From: Cupriavidus sp. P-10
GTDB taxonomy: Bacteria; Pseudomonadota; Gammaproteobacteria; Burkholderiales; Burkholderiaceae
Direction: 5' to 3'
DNA length: 64,000 nucleotides
NCBI RefSeq assembly: GCF_003402535.2
Contig: NZ_AP025171.1
Span: 1,302,001-1,366,000 of the forward strand
Below, one piece after another: positions 43,303 through 55,864 of this stretch (position 1 is the first letter of the stretch; the number at the start of each line of letters is the position of its first letter). The notes below the pieces were generated by a model that saw nothing but the letters and a program-made list of their open reading frames with translations, did no database searches and was not told the DNA's origin. Both the position numbers and the translations under genes were made by a program.

Positions 43303-43482
43303 CACCTATTAGACCATAATGGTCGGAGGCTGTCTGCTTTGAGCCAAACAGATGCCGAGTGTCGCCTATTAAAGAGCCTAATAGTCTACAAATTGCCGAG
43401 CCGATTTGAGGGTTTACCCTCTAATTTTGAAACACACCTAGCTTTTGGTCTGATAGGTGGATAGCATGTGGTCTGAAAGGTC
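43303..43482. promoter_or_regulatory. Three GntR/FCD operator-like sites
   Basis: TGGTCTAATAGGTG (minus strand, 43303-43316), TGGTCTGATAGGTG (plus, 43446-43459) and TGGTCTGAAAGGTC (plus, 43469-43482) share TGGTCTrAtAGGT. The first also overlaps the dyad GACCATAATGGTC (43312-43324). All lie between the divergent GntR gene and the BKACE gene. FadR-subfamily regulators use TGGT...ACCA-type dyads, so autoregulation and control of the operon are likely. Confidence 0.55.
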
Positions 43483-43518
43483 GTCAAAGGACGATGACTC
43501 TGACCTAACGGAGACAGC

Positions 43519-44400
43519 ATGAAAGCGCAGAAGAAACTGATCATCGAGGCACGTATCAACGAATACATGCCACGGTCTGAGAATCCAAACATTCCCTATA
43601 CGCCAGAGGAGATCGGGCGCGAGGCTGCAAAGGCGAGGGAGGCGGGCGCAAGCATTATTCATTTTCACGCGCGGCAAGCGGACGGCAAGCCGGCCCATGA
43701 TGCTGAGACGTTCGCCGCATGTATCCGCGCGATCCGGGCAAACTGCGATTGCCTCGTGTTTCCGACGCTAGGCCAGATCTCCAACGAAGGCGAAATGAGT
43801 CGATTGGCCCATATCGAGGTTCTCTCCAAATCGCCCGAGACGCAGCCGGACCTCGCACCGATCGACTGCGGCAGCACGAATATCGACCGCTTCGATTACG
43901 AGGCGAATCGCTATCTGACCGGCCATCTGACCTACAAAAATGACACCAAGATTCTAGAAGCCTTTGCGCGTCGGCTGCCGGAGTTGGGGGTCAAGCCACA
44001 GTTCGTGAGTTGGACCGTGGCATTCACCCGTTGCTTTAGCGCTCTGCGGGATATGGGCTTGGTGAAGGACACGCCTTACTTCATGTTCGAGCTAACCGAT
44101 TGCGGGATTCTCGGCGGACATCCCGGCACGATACAAGGTCTGTACTCTCATCTGCCGTTCCTTCCCAAGGCGCCCCTGGAGTGGACCGTCTGCAACAAGA
44201 TCGGCAATCCGACCGGACCTGCGGTTGCGGCGATCGAGCTTGGAGGCCATATCGCCATTGGTCTTGGCGACTATGGGTGGTCGGAACTTGGGACACCCAA
44301 CAACGGAGACGTCATCAACCATTTCGCGAAGATCGCAAAGATGATGGGCCGTGAAGTCGCCACGCCGGCCGAAACCCGCGAAATGTTCGGGATGGCGTAA
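43519..44400 (+). CDS. BKACE (DUF849) beta-keto acid cleavage enzyme
   Basis: 293-residue TIM-barrel zinc enzyme. The family condenses a beta-keto acid with acetyl-CoA to give acetoacetate and a new acyl-CoA. Zinc ligands appear in ASIIHFHARQADG (HxH), and the C-terminal motif GGHIAIGLGDYGWS holds the usual GGH(V/I)xxGLxD. GTPNNGDVINHFAKIAKMMG near the end is also usual. The substrate is set by pocket residues and cannot be read here. The gene heads the GntR-controlled operon followed by a Bug receptor and an Ldh-type dehydrogenase. Confidence 0.9.
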   Translation: MKAQKKLIIEARINEYMPRSENPNIPYTPEEIGREAAKAREAGASIIHFHARQADGKPAHDAETFAACIRAIRANCDCLVFPTLGQISNEGEMSRLAHIEVLSKSPETQPDLAPIDCGSTNIDRFDYEANRYLTGHLTYKNDTKILEAFARRLPELGVKPQFVSWTVAFTRCFSALRDMGLVKDTPYFMFELTDCGILGGHPGTIQGLYSHLPFLPKAPLEWTVCNKIGNPTGPAVAAIELGGHIAIGLGDYGWSELGTPNNGDVINHFAKIAKMMGREVATPAETREMFGMA

Positions 44401-44427
44401 TACAACTCGAATCAAGGAGATAAAGAC

Positions 44428-45393
44428 ATGCAAAAATTTCAAAAGACCTTCGCAGCCTTGATGCTGTCGTTCTGCAGCGCAGTGGCTGGCGCGCAAGATT
44501 ACCCGGCGAAGCCCATCTCGCTGATCATTCCGTTTTCGCCCGGTGGCACCAACGATATTGTGGGACGTCTGGTGGCCAAGGACATGACTTCCGCGCTGAA
44601 GCAATCGATTGTTCCGGAGAATCGTCCAGGTGCCAGTGGCACCATCGGTGCGAACTACGTTGCAAAGGCTTCTGCGGACGGCTACACGCTCCTGGTGACG
44701 GATCTGTCGTTTGCCATGGCGCCGGGTCTGTTTGCGCATCTCCCGTTTGATCCGGTCAAGGATTTCTCGCACATCACGACTGTCGCTTCCGTGCCGTTCG
44801 TCATGGTCGTGAATCCAAGCATCAAGGCCAACAACGTTAAGGAGTTCATTGCCCTGTCCAAGGCGTCTCCTGGCTCCATCAACTATGGGTCGGCTGGAAA
44901 GGGCACCAACTCCCATCTCGGCGGCGAACTGTTTCGCCTGAAGACTGGTGCCGACCTGACGCACATTCCTTACAAAGGTGCGTCTGCCGCGATGCAGGAT
45001 TTGCTCGGGGGCCGCATTCAAGTCATCTTTACGGCGTTGCCGACGGCTCTGAGCTTTATCCAGTCGGGCAAGGTAAAGGCACTGATGGTAACTGGCGACA
45101 AGCGGGTTCCGGTGCTGCCAAACGTCCCAACCGCGAAAGAAGCGGGGGTCGCCGATATGAACCTGAAATTCTGGGTCGGGATCGCCGCACCGGCAAATAC
45201 GCCTCCCGCAGTGGTCGAGAAACTGAACAAGGCAGTGGTGTCCGGACTCTCGCAGCCGGAAGACAAGAAGACGTTTGCTGACATTGGCATGGACGTCATC
45301 GGTGACAAGCCTGGCCAGGCTGCGAAGTTCGTAGAAGCCGAAGTCAACAACTGGCGCCAAGTGATGAAGGCGGCCAACATCACGGCTGAGTAA
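44428..45393 (+). CDS. Tripartite tricarboxylate transporter receptor (Bug/TctC)
   Basis: 321-residue periplasmic binding protein. The signal peptide is cleaved after VAGAQ. Motifs: IIPFSPGGTNDIVGRLVAK, VENRPGASGTIGANYVAKAS, INYGSAGKGTNSHLGGEL, IPYKGASAAMQDLLGGRIQ and GIAAPANTPPAVVEKLN. All are normal for the family. AAGGAG precedes the ATG. No membrane subunits are encoded nearby. Placement between BKACE and the Ldh-type dehydrogenase suggests capture of the carboxylate broken down by this operon. Confidence 0.93.
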   Translation: MQKFQKTFAALMLSFCSAVAGAQDYPAKPISLIIPFSPGGTNDIVGRLVAKDMTSALKQSIVPENRPGASGTIGANYVAKASADGYTLLVTDLSFAMAPGLFAHLPFDPVKDFSHITTVASVPFVMVVNPSIKANNVKEFIALSKASPGSINYGSAGKGTNSHLGGELFRLKTGADLTHIPYKGASAAMQDLLGGRIQVIFTALPTALSFIQSGKVKALMVTGDKRVPVLPNVPTAKEAGVADMNLKFWVGIAAPANTPPAVVEKLNKAVVSGLSQPEDKKTFADIGMDVIGDKPGQAAKFVEAEVNNWRQVMKAANITAE

Positions 45394-45485
45394 GTCGTCC
45401 ATCCATCGCCGATCGCGGCGATGGGAACCAGAGCGTGGCGAAGGGCTGCGCTCCTTGACAGAATTTTTTTGGAAGGAAAGGCAGA

Positions 45486-46550
45486 ATGGAAGCCGAGAAC
45501 AGCGTTCGGGTTAGCGAAGCCAACCTGAAGAATTACTGCGTGGAGATTCTCACGCGTGTCGGTGTCTCCCACGGTGAGGCGGTAGAGGTCACCGACAATC
45601 TCGTGGAAGCAGACCTCAGAGGTGTCGACTCACATGGCGTCGTACGCTTTCCCATCTATATCAAACGCATTCTCGATGGCGGTACGAATGCCACACCGAA
45701 GATTTCCCTCGTTCGCGATAGCCTGACCAGCGCTGTCATGGACGGTGACAATGGTCTCGGCCACCTGGTCGGCATTCGGGCGATGGAGCATGCCATCGAG
45801 AAGGGTAAGGCCGGCCACTGTTCTTTTGTGGCGGTTCGGAACAGCAATCACTTTGGCGCTGCGGCCTACTATACGGAAATGGCGGCCCGGAACAATATGA
45901 TCGGCTTCAGCTTCACCATCGGAGCCATCAACCACATGACGCCATGGGGCGGTGCCGAAGCAGTACTTGGCAACAACCCGTTCTCAATCGCTTTCCCGAC
46001 ACCAGGAGATTTTCCCATCGTGCTGGACATGGCGTGCAGCATCGCAGCGCGCGGAAAGATCATCGTCGCAGCGAAAGAGGGCACCCCTATCCCGGCCGAA
46101 TGGGCCACTGGCCCTGATGGTCTGCCGACAACGGATGCGGTGGAGGCGCTGAAGGGATTTGTTGTTCCTGTGGGCGGCCCTAAGGGTTACGCGTTGACGT
46201 TGATGGTGGGTCTGCTCAGCACGATGCTGTCGGGCGCATTCTTTGGGCGTGATGTCGGCGATCTTTATGAGAAGACGACCACTGCCCAGAACAGTGGCCA
46301 TCTGTTTGGTGTGCTTCCTGTAGAGGCATTCGACGACGTTGATGCCTACATGCAACGCATGCAGAAGGCGATGGGAGATATCACGGGCGCTAAGCGCGCA
46401 ACGGGTGTTGAGCGTATCTATTTGCCGGGCGAGCGGGAGTTCATCAGCCTGGGCGTTCGCCGCCGAGAAGGCATTCCTCTTGGCAACTCCCTGGTAAAGG
46501 AACTCCAAGAACTGGGCGCGCAGTACGGCGTGCCGCTGCCTCTTGCCTGA
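45486..46550 (+). CDS. Malate/L-lactate dehydrogenase family (Ldh2) oxidoreductase
   Basis: 354 residues, NAD(P)-dependent 2-hydroxyacid dehydrogenase of the LDH2/MDH2 fold, unrelated to classical LDH. Landmarks: LRGVDSHGVVRFPIYIKRI, VAVRNSNHFGAAAYYTEMAA with the catalytic His, FTIGAINHMTPWGGAEAVLG, PIVLDMACSIAARGKI and GPKGYALTLMVGLLSTMLSG. Possible substrates include malate, sulfolactate, 2,3-diketogulonate or ureidoglycolate type acids. GGAAGGAAAGG precedes the ATG. It belongs to the BKACE operon. Confidence 0.9.
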   Translation: MEAENSVRVSEANLKNYCVEILTRVGVSHGEAVEVTDNLVEADLRGVDSHGVVRFPIYIKRILDGGTNATPKISLVRDSLTSAVMDGDNGLGHLVGIRAMEHAIEKGKAGHCSFVAVRNSNHFGAAAYYTEMAARNNMIGFSFTIGAINHMTPWGGAEAVLGNNPFSIAFPTPGDFPIVLDMACSIAARGKIIVAAKEGTPIPAEWATGPDGLPTTDAVEALKGFVVPVGGPKGYALTLMVGLLSTMLSGAFFGRDVGDLYEKTTTAQNSGHLFGVLPVEAFDDVDAYMQRMQKAMGDITGAKRATGVERIYLPGEREFISLGVRRREGIPLGNSLVKELQELGAQYGVPLPLA

Positions 46551-46653
46551 TTGCGTCGAAGGAACGTGTGTCGTCTCGGTGCCCTGCAACGGTGAGGCGC
46601 CAGACGGCCCCGATTCTTGCCCTATGTTACCCCCCTAGAAGACGAGGTTGCGC

Positions 46654-46947
46654 ATGCATGCAGTCATCGTGACTTTTGAGGTTCTGCCTGAAAAAGTCGA
46701 TCTATTCAGAGATGCCATTCTGGCCAACGCCGCCATATCCCTTGAAACAGAACCCGGGTGCGTCACGTTTGACGTCCTAAAAAGCCCCACAGCGCCTCAG
46801 TTCATGCTGTACGAGATCTATCGAAATGCGGACGCGTTCCAACTGCATTTGGGCATGAGTCATTTCCACGATTTCGATCGTATCAGTACAGATTGGGTCG
46901 TCAGCAAGAAAGTGGAAGAGTTTGGCCGGATCAATAACGTAACATAA
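46654..46947 (+). CDS. Antibiotic-biosynthesis-monooxygenase (ABM) fold protein
   Basis: 97 residues from the ATG at 46654. A single ferredoxin-like ABM domain: VTFEVLPEKVDLFRDAIL, then ISLETEPGCVTFDVLKSPTAP, FMLYEIYRNADAFQLHLGM and SHFHDF. Related small proteins (YgiN, LsrG) are quinol monooxygenases or isomerases of phosphorylated linear sugars. Given the surroundings, an isomerase role on a sugar-acid intermediate is as likely as monooxygenation. A weak hairpin with a T tract follows. Confidence 0.85.
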   Translation: MHAVIVTFEVLPEKVDLFRDAILANAAISLETEPGCVTFDVLKSPTAPQFMLYEIYRNADAFQLHLGMSHFHDFDRISTDWVVSKKVEEFGRINNVT

Positions 46948-46979
46948 CAACTTCCTTCAGTTGTATAAATAGATTTTTT
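46947..46979 (+). terminator. Weak rho-independent terminator
   Basis: ACAACT-TCCTTC-AGTTGT (46947-46964) is a perfect 6-base stem overlapping the stop codon of the ABM gene, followed after nine bases by TTTTTT at 46974-46979. It would separate the BKACE operon from the pyruvate kinase gene. The stem is AT-rich, so termination may be partial. Confidence 0.45.
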
Positions 46980-47015
46980 CAGCATACGGCCTCGTTGGAT
47001 AGCCGGCAATTTCAG

Positions 47016-47129
47016 GTAATTTATCCCGATACGGATAAATTACATTTTCAAGTTAAATTTTCAAAATTCCGACTAGACATCGGAATGCTTTCACTCGTCT
47101 TTTTTTTCAGAGCGATGTCCCTATCGCTC
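47016..47129 (+). promoter_or_regulatory. Three consecutive inverted repeats in the pyruvate kinase leader
   Basis: GTAATTTATCC-CGATAC-GGATAAATTAC (47016-47043) is a perfect 11-base dyad and could be an operator. ATTCCGA-7-TCGGAAT (47066-47086) follows, with an eight-plus T run at 47099-47107, giving an attenuator-like outline. GAGCGAT-GTCCCT-ATCGCTC (47110-47129) comes next, about 14 bases before the ribosome site GGAGAG. The set lies in the 204-base gap before pyk. Regulation of the downstream gene by one or more of these is probable. Confidence 0.5.
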
Positions 47130-47151
47130 GCATCAGTCATCGGAGAGAAAC

Positions 47152-48585
47152 ATGCGACTGCGGCGTGAGCGCCACACAAAGATTGTGGCAACGCTCGGAC
47201 CGGCTTCATCAAGCGCGGAGGTTATCGAGCAACTGTTCCGAGCTGGTGCGGATACGTTTCGACTGAACTTCAGTCATGGTACCCATGAGGACCACGCGCA
47301 ACGACTCCAGACCATTCGCGAAGTCGAAGCTGCGATAGGGAGGCCGATTGGCGTATTGCTTGATCTCCAAGGGCCGAAGCTGAGGGTAGGCACTTTCCCG
47401 GCCGGTCCGGAGATCCTTGTCGCAGGGCAGCCGTTCCGGCTCCAGCTTGCCGCCGTTCCCGGCAACGGCGAGATTGCTCAGCTCCCTCATCCGGAAATCT
47501 TCGAAGCGCTGACGCCCGGCAACACACTGCTCATCGATGATGGCCGCATCCGTTTGCGGGTCGTACGCTGTGGATCCGATTTCGCGGAAACAATCGTAGA
47601 GGCTGGCGGAAAGATCTCGGATCGAAAGGGCGTGAACGTTCCTGACTGCGCACTGAAGTTGTCTGCGCTCACAGAAAAGGACCACCGTGATCTGGCCTTC
47701 GGTCTGACGCTCGGTGTTGATTGGGTTGCTCTGTCGTTTGTGCAGTCCGCACAAGATATTGAGGAACTCCGGAAGATCGTCGGGGCGGGCGTTGGCATCA
47801 TGGCCAAGATCGAGAAGCCTGGCGCCATCTCCGACATCGAAGCCATTGTCGCGGCAGCCGATGCGATCATGGTGGCTCGCGGGGATCTTGGGGTCGAAAT
47901 GCCTCCCGAAGAGGTGCCAGCGATTCAGAAGCGTCTCACGCGACTCTGCCGGCAGGCAGGGAAGCCCATCGTGGTGGCAACGCAGATGCTGGATTCGATG
48001 GTGAATTCGCCCGCGCCGACCCGCGCCGAGGCTTCCGACGTCGCGACGGCTGTCTACGATGGCGTGGATGCTGTCATGCTTTCCGCGGAATCGGCAAGTG
48101 GAGACTATCCTGTGGAGTCCGTGGCAATGATGGCGCGGATTATCCGTAATACCGAGAAGGACAAGCTTCAGCGCGACACGATGGGCGCCATTGCGGCTAC
48201 GCGCAGGGAAGATGCCATCGACGCCATCGGCGCCGCGATCCGTACCGTTGCCGATGTCTTGCCTCTGTCTGCATGCGTCACGTACACACTCTCTGGTTCC
48301 AGTGCATTGCGAGTTGCCCATGAACGGCCGAATGTACCCATTATCGTCATGACCCCCCGCGTCGAGACGGCCAGGCGATTGGCGGTGGTGTGGGGAGTCC
48401 ATGCGGTCCATGGGGAAGACGCGGAGAATGTCGAAGAGATGGTCACCCATGCGACAGAGGTGGCACGCATCCAAGGCTTCGAGCCTGAAAAGCGTCCATT
48501 TGCGATCGTCGCGGGCATGCCCTTCCGCACCCCGGGATCAACGAATTTGCTCCGCCTGGTCTTCCCCACTGTCCCCGCAAACTGA
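47152..48585 (+). CDS. pyk: Pyruvate kinase
   Basis: 477 residues; converts PEP and ADP to pyruvate and ATP. It starts with KIVATLGPASSSAEVIEQLF. It has the domain A motifs FRLNFSHGTHEDH, MAKIEKPGAISDIEAIVAAA with the catalytic Lys, and IMVARGDLGVEMPPEEVPA with metal-binding residues. The Mg/K region ATQMLDSMVNSPAPTRAEAS and DGVDAVMLSAESASGDYPVE follow, then a full C-terminal allosteric domain ending TPGSTNLLRLVFP. Its position as first gene of a central-carbon block, away from a housekeeping cluster, suggests a pathway-dedicated isozyme. Confidence 0.96.
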   Translation: MRLRRERHTKIVATLGPASSSAEVIEQLFRAGADTFRLNFSHGTHEDHAQRLQTIREVEAAIGRPIGVLLDLQGPKLRVGTFPAGPEILVAGQPFRLQLAAVPGNGEIAQLPHPEIFEALTPGNTLLIDDGRIRLRVVRCGSDFAETIVEAGGKISDRKGVNVPDCALKLSALTEKDHRDLAFGLTLGVDWVALSFVQSAQDIEELRKIVGAGVGIMAKIEKPGAISDIEAIVAAADAIMVARGDLGVEMPPEEVPAIQKRLTRLCRQAGKPIVVATQMLDSMVNSPAPTRAEASDVATAVYDGVDAVMLSAESASGDYPVESVAMMARIIRNTEKDKLQRDTMGAIAATRREDAIDAIGAAIRTVADVLPLSACVTYTLSGSSALRVAHERPNVPIIVMTPRVETARRLAVVWGVHAVHGEDAENVEEMVTHATEVARIQGFEPEKRPFAIVAGMPFRTPGSTNLLRLVFPTVPAN

Positions 48586-48597
48586 CACCTGGCTACC

Positions 48598-50226
48598 ATG
48601 AAACAAATCGAACGACTGGCGGCACTCTTTCCGGCACGGGAATCGGTTCCTCCCGCACATCGCCTCGAATCGCCGCTGCACCAGCGCAGCATTCTCATCA
48701 ATGGAGAATTGCGTGATTGGGAGGGACCAACTCATACCGTGCTTTCCCCGGTATCTTTCCGTGATGCGGATGGCAGGCTGCTGCCGGTGGAGGTAGGAAG
48801 CTACCCGATAACAAGCGCAAACGAAAGCCTTGAAGCTCTGCAGGCAGCGGTGGGAGCTTATGCTGCTGGTACGGGGCAGTGGCCGACAATGTCAGTCGAT
48901 CAACGTATCGTCCATGTTCAGGACTTCACTCGCCGAATCGTTGAGCAACGCGATCTCATTGTGAAACTGATCATGTGGGAGATCGGTAAGTCGGCGGCCG
49001 ATTCGGCAAAGGAGTTCGACCGAACGATTGATTATATCCGCCAGACCATCGACGCGCTAAAGGAACTCGATAACAACAACTCCCGGTTTCAGATGGTGGA
49101 AGGAACCATCGCGCAGATCAGGCGAGCACCGCTCGGCGTGGTGCTATGCATGGGGCCATACAACTACCCCTTGAACGAGACGTTCACCACGCTGATTCCG
49201 GCTCTGATAATGGGCAATGTGATCCTGTTCAAGCCGCCTCGATTTGGGACACTGCTGTTTGCTCCCATCCTGCAAGCCTTCAGGGACGCATTTCCACCAG
49301 GGGTTGTCAACACCGTATACGGCCGGGGTGAGGAAGTCGTACCGCCTTTGATGACGTCTGGACAGGTGAACGTCCTTGCGCTAATCGGCTCCTCGCGGGT
49401 CGCAGACAAGCTAAAGAAGCTACATCCGAAGACGAACCGTCTGCGAGCCGTATTGGGATTGGATGCCAAGAATGCAGCGATCATCCTTCCGGATGCAGAC
49501 ATTGATCTCGCCGTGCGCGAGTGCGTGCTTGGTTCGCTCTCCTTTAACGGGCAACGATGCACTGCGCTTAAGCTCGTCATGGTGCACCAGTCCATTGCGG
49601 ACGCGTTCGTGGAGAAGTTCTGTGCAGCCGTTTCGGCGCTGCCGGTTGGGATGCCGTGGGAGCCGGGCGTCGCAATTACTCCATTGCCCGATCGGAACAA
49701 ACCTGGATACCTGTCTGAGTGTGTGGCCGATGCGCTGGAAAAGGGGGCGCGAGTCTGCAACACGGATGGCGGGCAGAGCGCTGAGACGCTCTACGTTCCG
49801 GCGGTGGTGTATCCGGTCGACGAAACAATGCGGCTATTCCGCGAGGAGCAATTTGGTCCAATCGTTCCGATCGTGCCGTTCGACGACATTGACTCGGCGC
49901 TCTCCTATGTGGAGAACTCCGATTACGGGCAACAAGTCAGCATCTTCGGCTCGGACGCGGACACCATCGCAACACTCGTTGATCCACTGGTAAATCAAGT
50001 TTGTCGCGTCAACATCAACTGCCAATGTCAACGCGGTCCAGACGTTTTTCCTTTCACGGGCCGGAAGGACTCGGCGGAAGGGACGTTGTCGGTATCAGAT
50101 GCGCTTCGAGCTTTTTCGGTCAGGACCATGGTTGCAGCAAAAGACACGGCGGCATCAAAGGCGCTGCTGGACGATATCGTACTTGGTCACAAATCGTCGT
50201 TCGTCAATACTCGCTTCATCTTCTGA
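48598..50226 (+). CDS. gapN: NADP-dependent non-phosphorylating glyceraldehyde-3-phosphate dehydrogenase
   Basis: 542-residue aldehyde dehydrogenase fold protein; oxidises glyceraldehyde 3-phosphate directly to 3-phosphoglycerate with NADP. Motifs: GVVLCMGPYNYPLNETFTTL, LGSLSFNGQRCTALK with the catalytic Cys, EEQFGPIVPIVPF, and the GapN signature ending NCQCQRGPDVFPFTGRKDSA. The general-base segment is LGLDAKN, where relatives usually have Glu (LGLEAKN); this substitution needs alignment to confirm. The protein is longer than the ~475-500 usual, mainly at the N-terminus. It follows pyk by 12 bases. It would bypass GAPDH/PGK and yield NADPH. Confidence 0.88.
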   Translation: MKQIERLAALFPARESVPPAHRLESPLHQRSILINGELRDWEGPTHTVLSPVSFRDADGRLLPVEVGSYPITSANESLEALQAAVGAYAAGTGQWPTMSVDQRIVHVQDFTRRIVEQRDLIVKLIMWEIGKSAADSAKEFDRTIDYIRQTIDALKELDNNNSRFQMVEGTIAQIRRAPLGVVLCMGPYNYPLNETFTTLIPALIMGNVILFKPPRFGTLLFAPILQAFRDAFPPGVVNTVYGRGEEVVPPLMTSGQVNVLALIGSSRVADKLKKLHPKTNRLRAVLGLDAKNAAIILPDADIDLAVRECVLGSLSFNGQRCTALKLVMVHQSIADAFVEKFCAAVSALPVGMPWEPGVAITPLPDRNKPGYLSECVADALEKGARVCNTDGGQSAETLYVPAVVYPVDETMRLFREEQFGPIVPIVPFDDIDSALSYVENSDYGQQVSIFGSDADTIATLVDPLVNQVCRVNINCQCQRGPDVFPFTGRKDSAEGTLSVSDALRAFSVRTMVAAKDTAASKALLDDIVLGHKSSFVNTRFIF

Positions 50227-50316
50227 GACACGTCGTTTCTGAAGAAATAACGCGCCGGTGGGGCGCCAGGCAGATTTTGCGGGGGTCTCCATGGCGCCCG
50301 ATTGGTGAGAAAGCAT

Positions 50317-54557
<4,241 letters not shown>

Positions 54558-54604
54558 AGGGGCGCGTTGATAACTTACAACCACTGAAACGGAAGGAGCG
54601 CAAC

Positions 54605-55864
54605 ATGTCAAAGCCACTTCTGGGCTGCGTTGCAGACGACTTTACCGGCGGCACCGATCTGGCCAGCATGCTGGTGAAGGGCGGCATGAGAACAGTACAG
54701 ACGATCGGCGTTCCGGAAGGAACGGTCGTGGATGCTGATGCGATTGTCGTGGCACTGAAAACACGAACGCTACCCGTCGAGGACGCAGTACGCGAGTCCA
54801 TCGATGCTCTACGATGGCTAAAGCAGATCGGTTGCAAGCAGTTCTACTTCAAGTACTGCTCGACATTCGACTCGACCCCGACAGGAAACATCGGTCCGGT
54901 GATCGACGCCATGATGGAGGAGCTCGGCACGAACTTCACGATCGCGTGTCCGGCGTTTCCGGAGAATGGCCGCACCGTCTATAACGGCTATCTCTTCGTC
55001 GGAGATGTCCTGCTTAGCGAGTCTGGCATGCGGAATCATCCCCTGACGCCGATGACGGACTCGAATCTGCTTCGCGTTCTCGCACCGCAAACCAGAAAAA
55101 ACGTCGGACTCGTCGATCGACGTGTCGTGATCAGAGGAAGCGAGGCGATTCGCGCAGAGTTCGATCGGTGTAAACAAGGCGGTCAGCAAATTGCCATTGT
55201 GGATGCCATCGAGAACGATGATCTGTACCGGATTGACGCGGCGGTGGCAGAGTTTCCTCTGCTGACCGGTGGCTCGGGTCTCGCGATTGGACTGGGTGAA
55301 AACTTCAGGCGCGCAGGGATGCTAAGCGCCTCGACTGATGCCGCCACGCTTCAAGCCACGTCAGGTCGCATGGTATTGCTGTCGGGCAGTTGCTCGGTGG
55401 CGACAAATGCTCAGGTCGAACGCTGGTTGCAAGAGCACGCCGGGTTCAAGATCGATCCTTTGGCCATCCATCAAGGCGAAGACCTGGTGTCTCAGACCGT
55501 AGACTGGGTGATGCAGCATGAGGAGCCTGTTCTGGTCTATGCCAGCGCCATGCCCGAAGAAGTCGGACAGGTCCAGCATCAACTCGGTGTCGAGGGGGCC
55601 GGCCTGCTCGTAGAGAGGACGCTGTCAACGATCGCAGTAAGGCTTCACGAACGCGGATTCAACAAATTCATCGTTGCCGGCGGAGAAACGTCGGGAGCTG
55701 TTGTCAAGGCGCTGGATGTGAAGGGATTGCGCATTGGCGAGTCTATCGCTCCAGGCGTTCCATGGACACAGTCGATCGATGGGACCCCGATTGCGCTGGC
55801 GCTGAAATCCGGAAATTTCGGTACCGTCGGTTTCTTCGAGGAGGCAATGAGGCAATGTCCGTGA
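54605..55864 (+). CDS. otnK: 3-oxo-tetronate kinase (four-carbon acid sugar kinase family)
   Basis: 419 residues. DUF1537 kinase phosphorylating a 3-oxo-tetronate at C4. N-terminal domain: LLGCVADDFTGGTDLASML, YFKYCSTFDSTPTGNIGPV, IACPAFPENGRTVYNGYLFV and MRNHPLTPMTDSNL are OtnK landmarks. The C-terminal nucleotide-binding domain has LLSGSCSVATNAQV, FIVAGGETSGAVVKAL and GVPWTQSIDG. The end NFGTVGFFEEAM is typical. It is preceded by GGAAGGAGCG, and its stop overlaps the start of the decarboxylase gene, as in known otnK-otnC pairs. Confidence 0.92.
   Translation: MSKPLLGCVADDFTGGTDLASMLVKGGMRTVQTIGVPEGTVVDADAIVVALKTRTLPVEDAVRESIDALRWLKQIGCKQFYFKYCSTFDSTPTGNIGPVIDAMMEELGTNFTIACPAFPENGRTVYNGYLFVGDVLLSESGMRNHPLTPMTDSNLLRVLAPQTRKNVGLVDRRVVIRGSEAIRAEFDRCKQGGQQIAIVDAIENDDLYRIDAAVAEFPLLTGGSGLAIGLGENFRRAGMLSASTDAATLQATSGRMVLLSGSCSVATNAQVERWLQEHAGFKIDPLAIHQGEDLVSQTVDWVMQHEEPVLVYASAMPEEVGQVQHQLGVEGAGLLVERTLSTIAVRLHERGFNKFIVAGGETSGAVVKALDVKGLRIGESIAPGVPWTQSIDGTPIALALKSGNFGTVGFFEEAMRQCP

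Noticed and set aside
44092..45402. Minus-strand frame of 436 codons over the Bug receptor and BKACE end
   Set aside because: Shadow of two well-supported genes; composition not protein-like.
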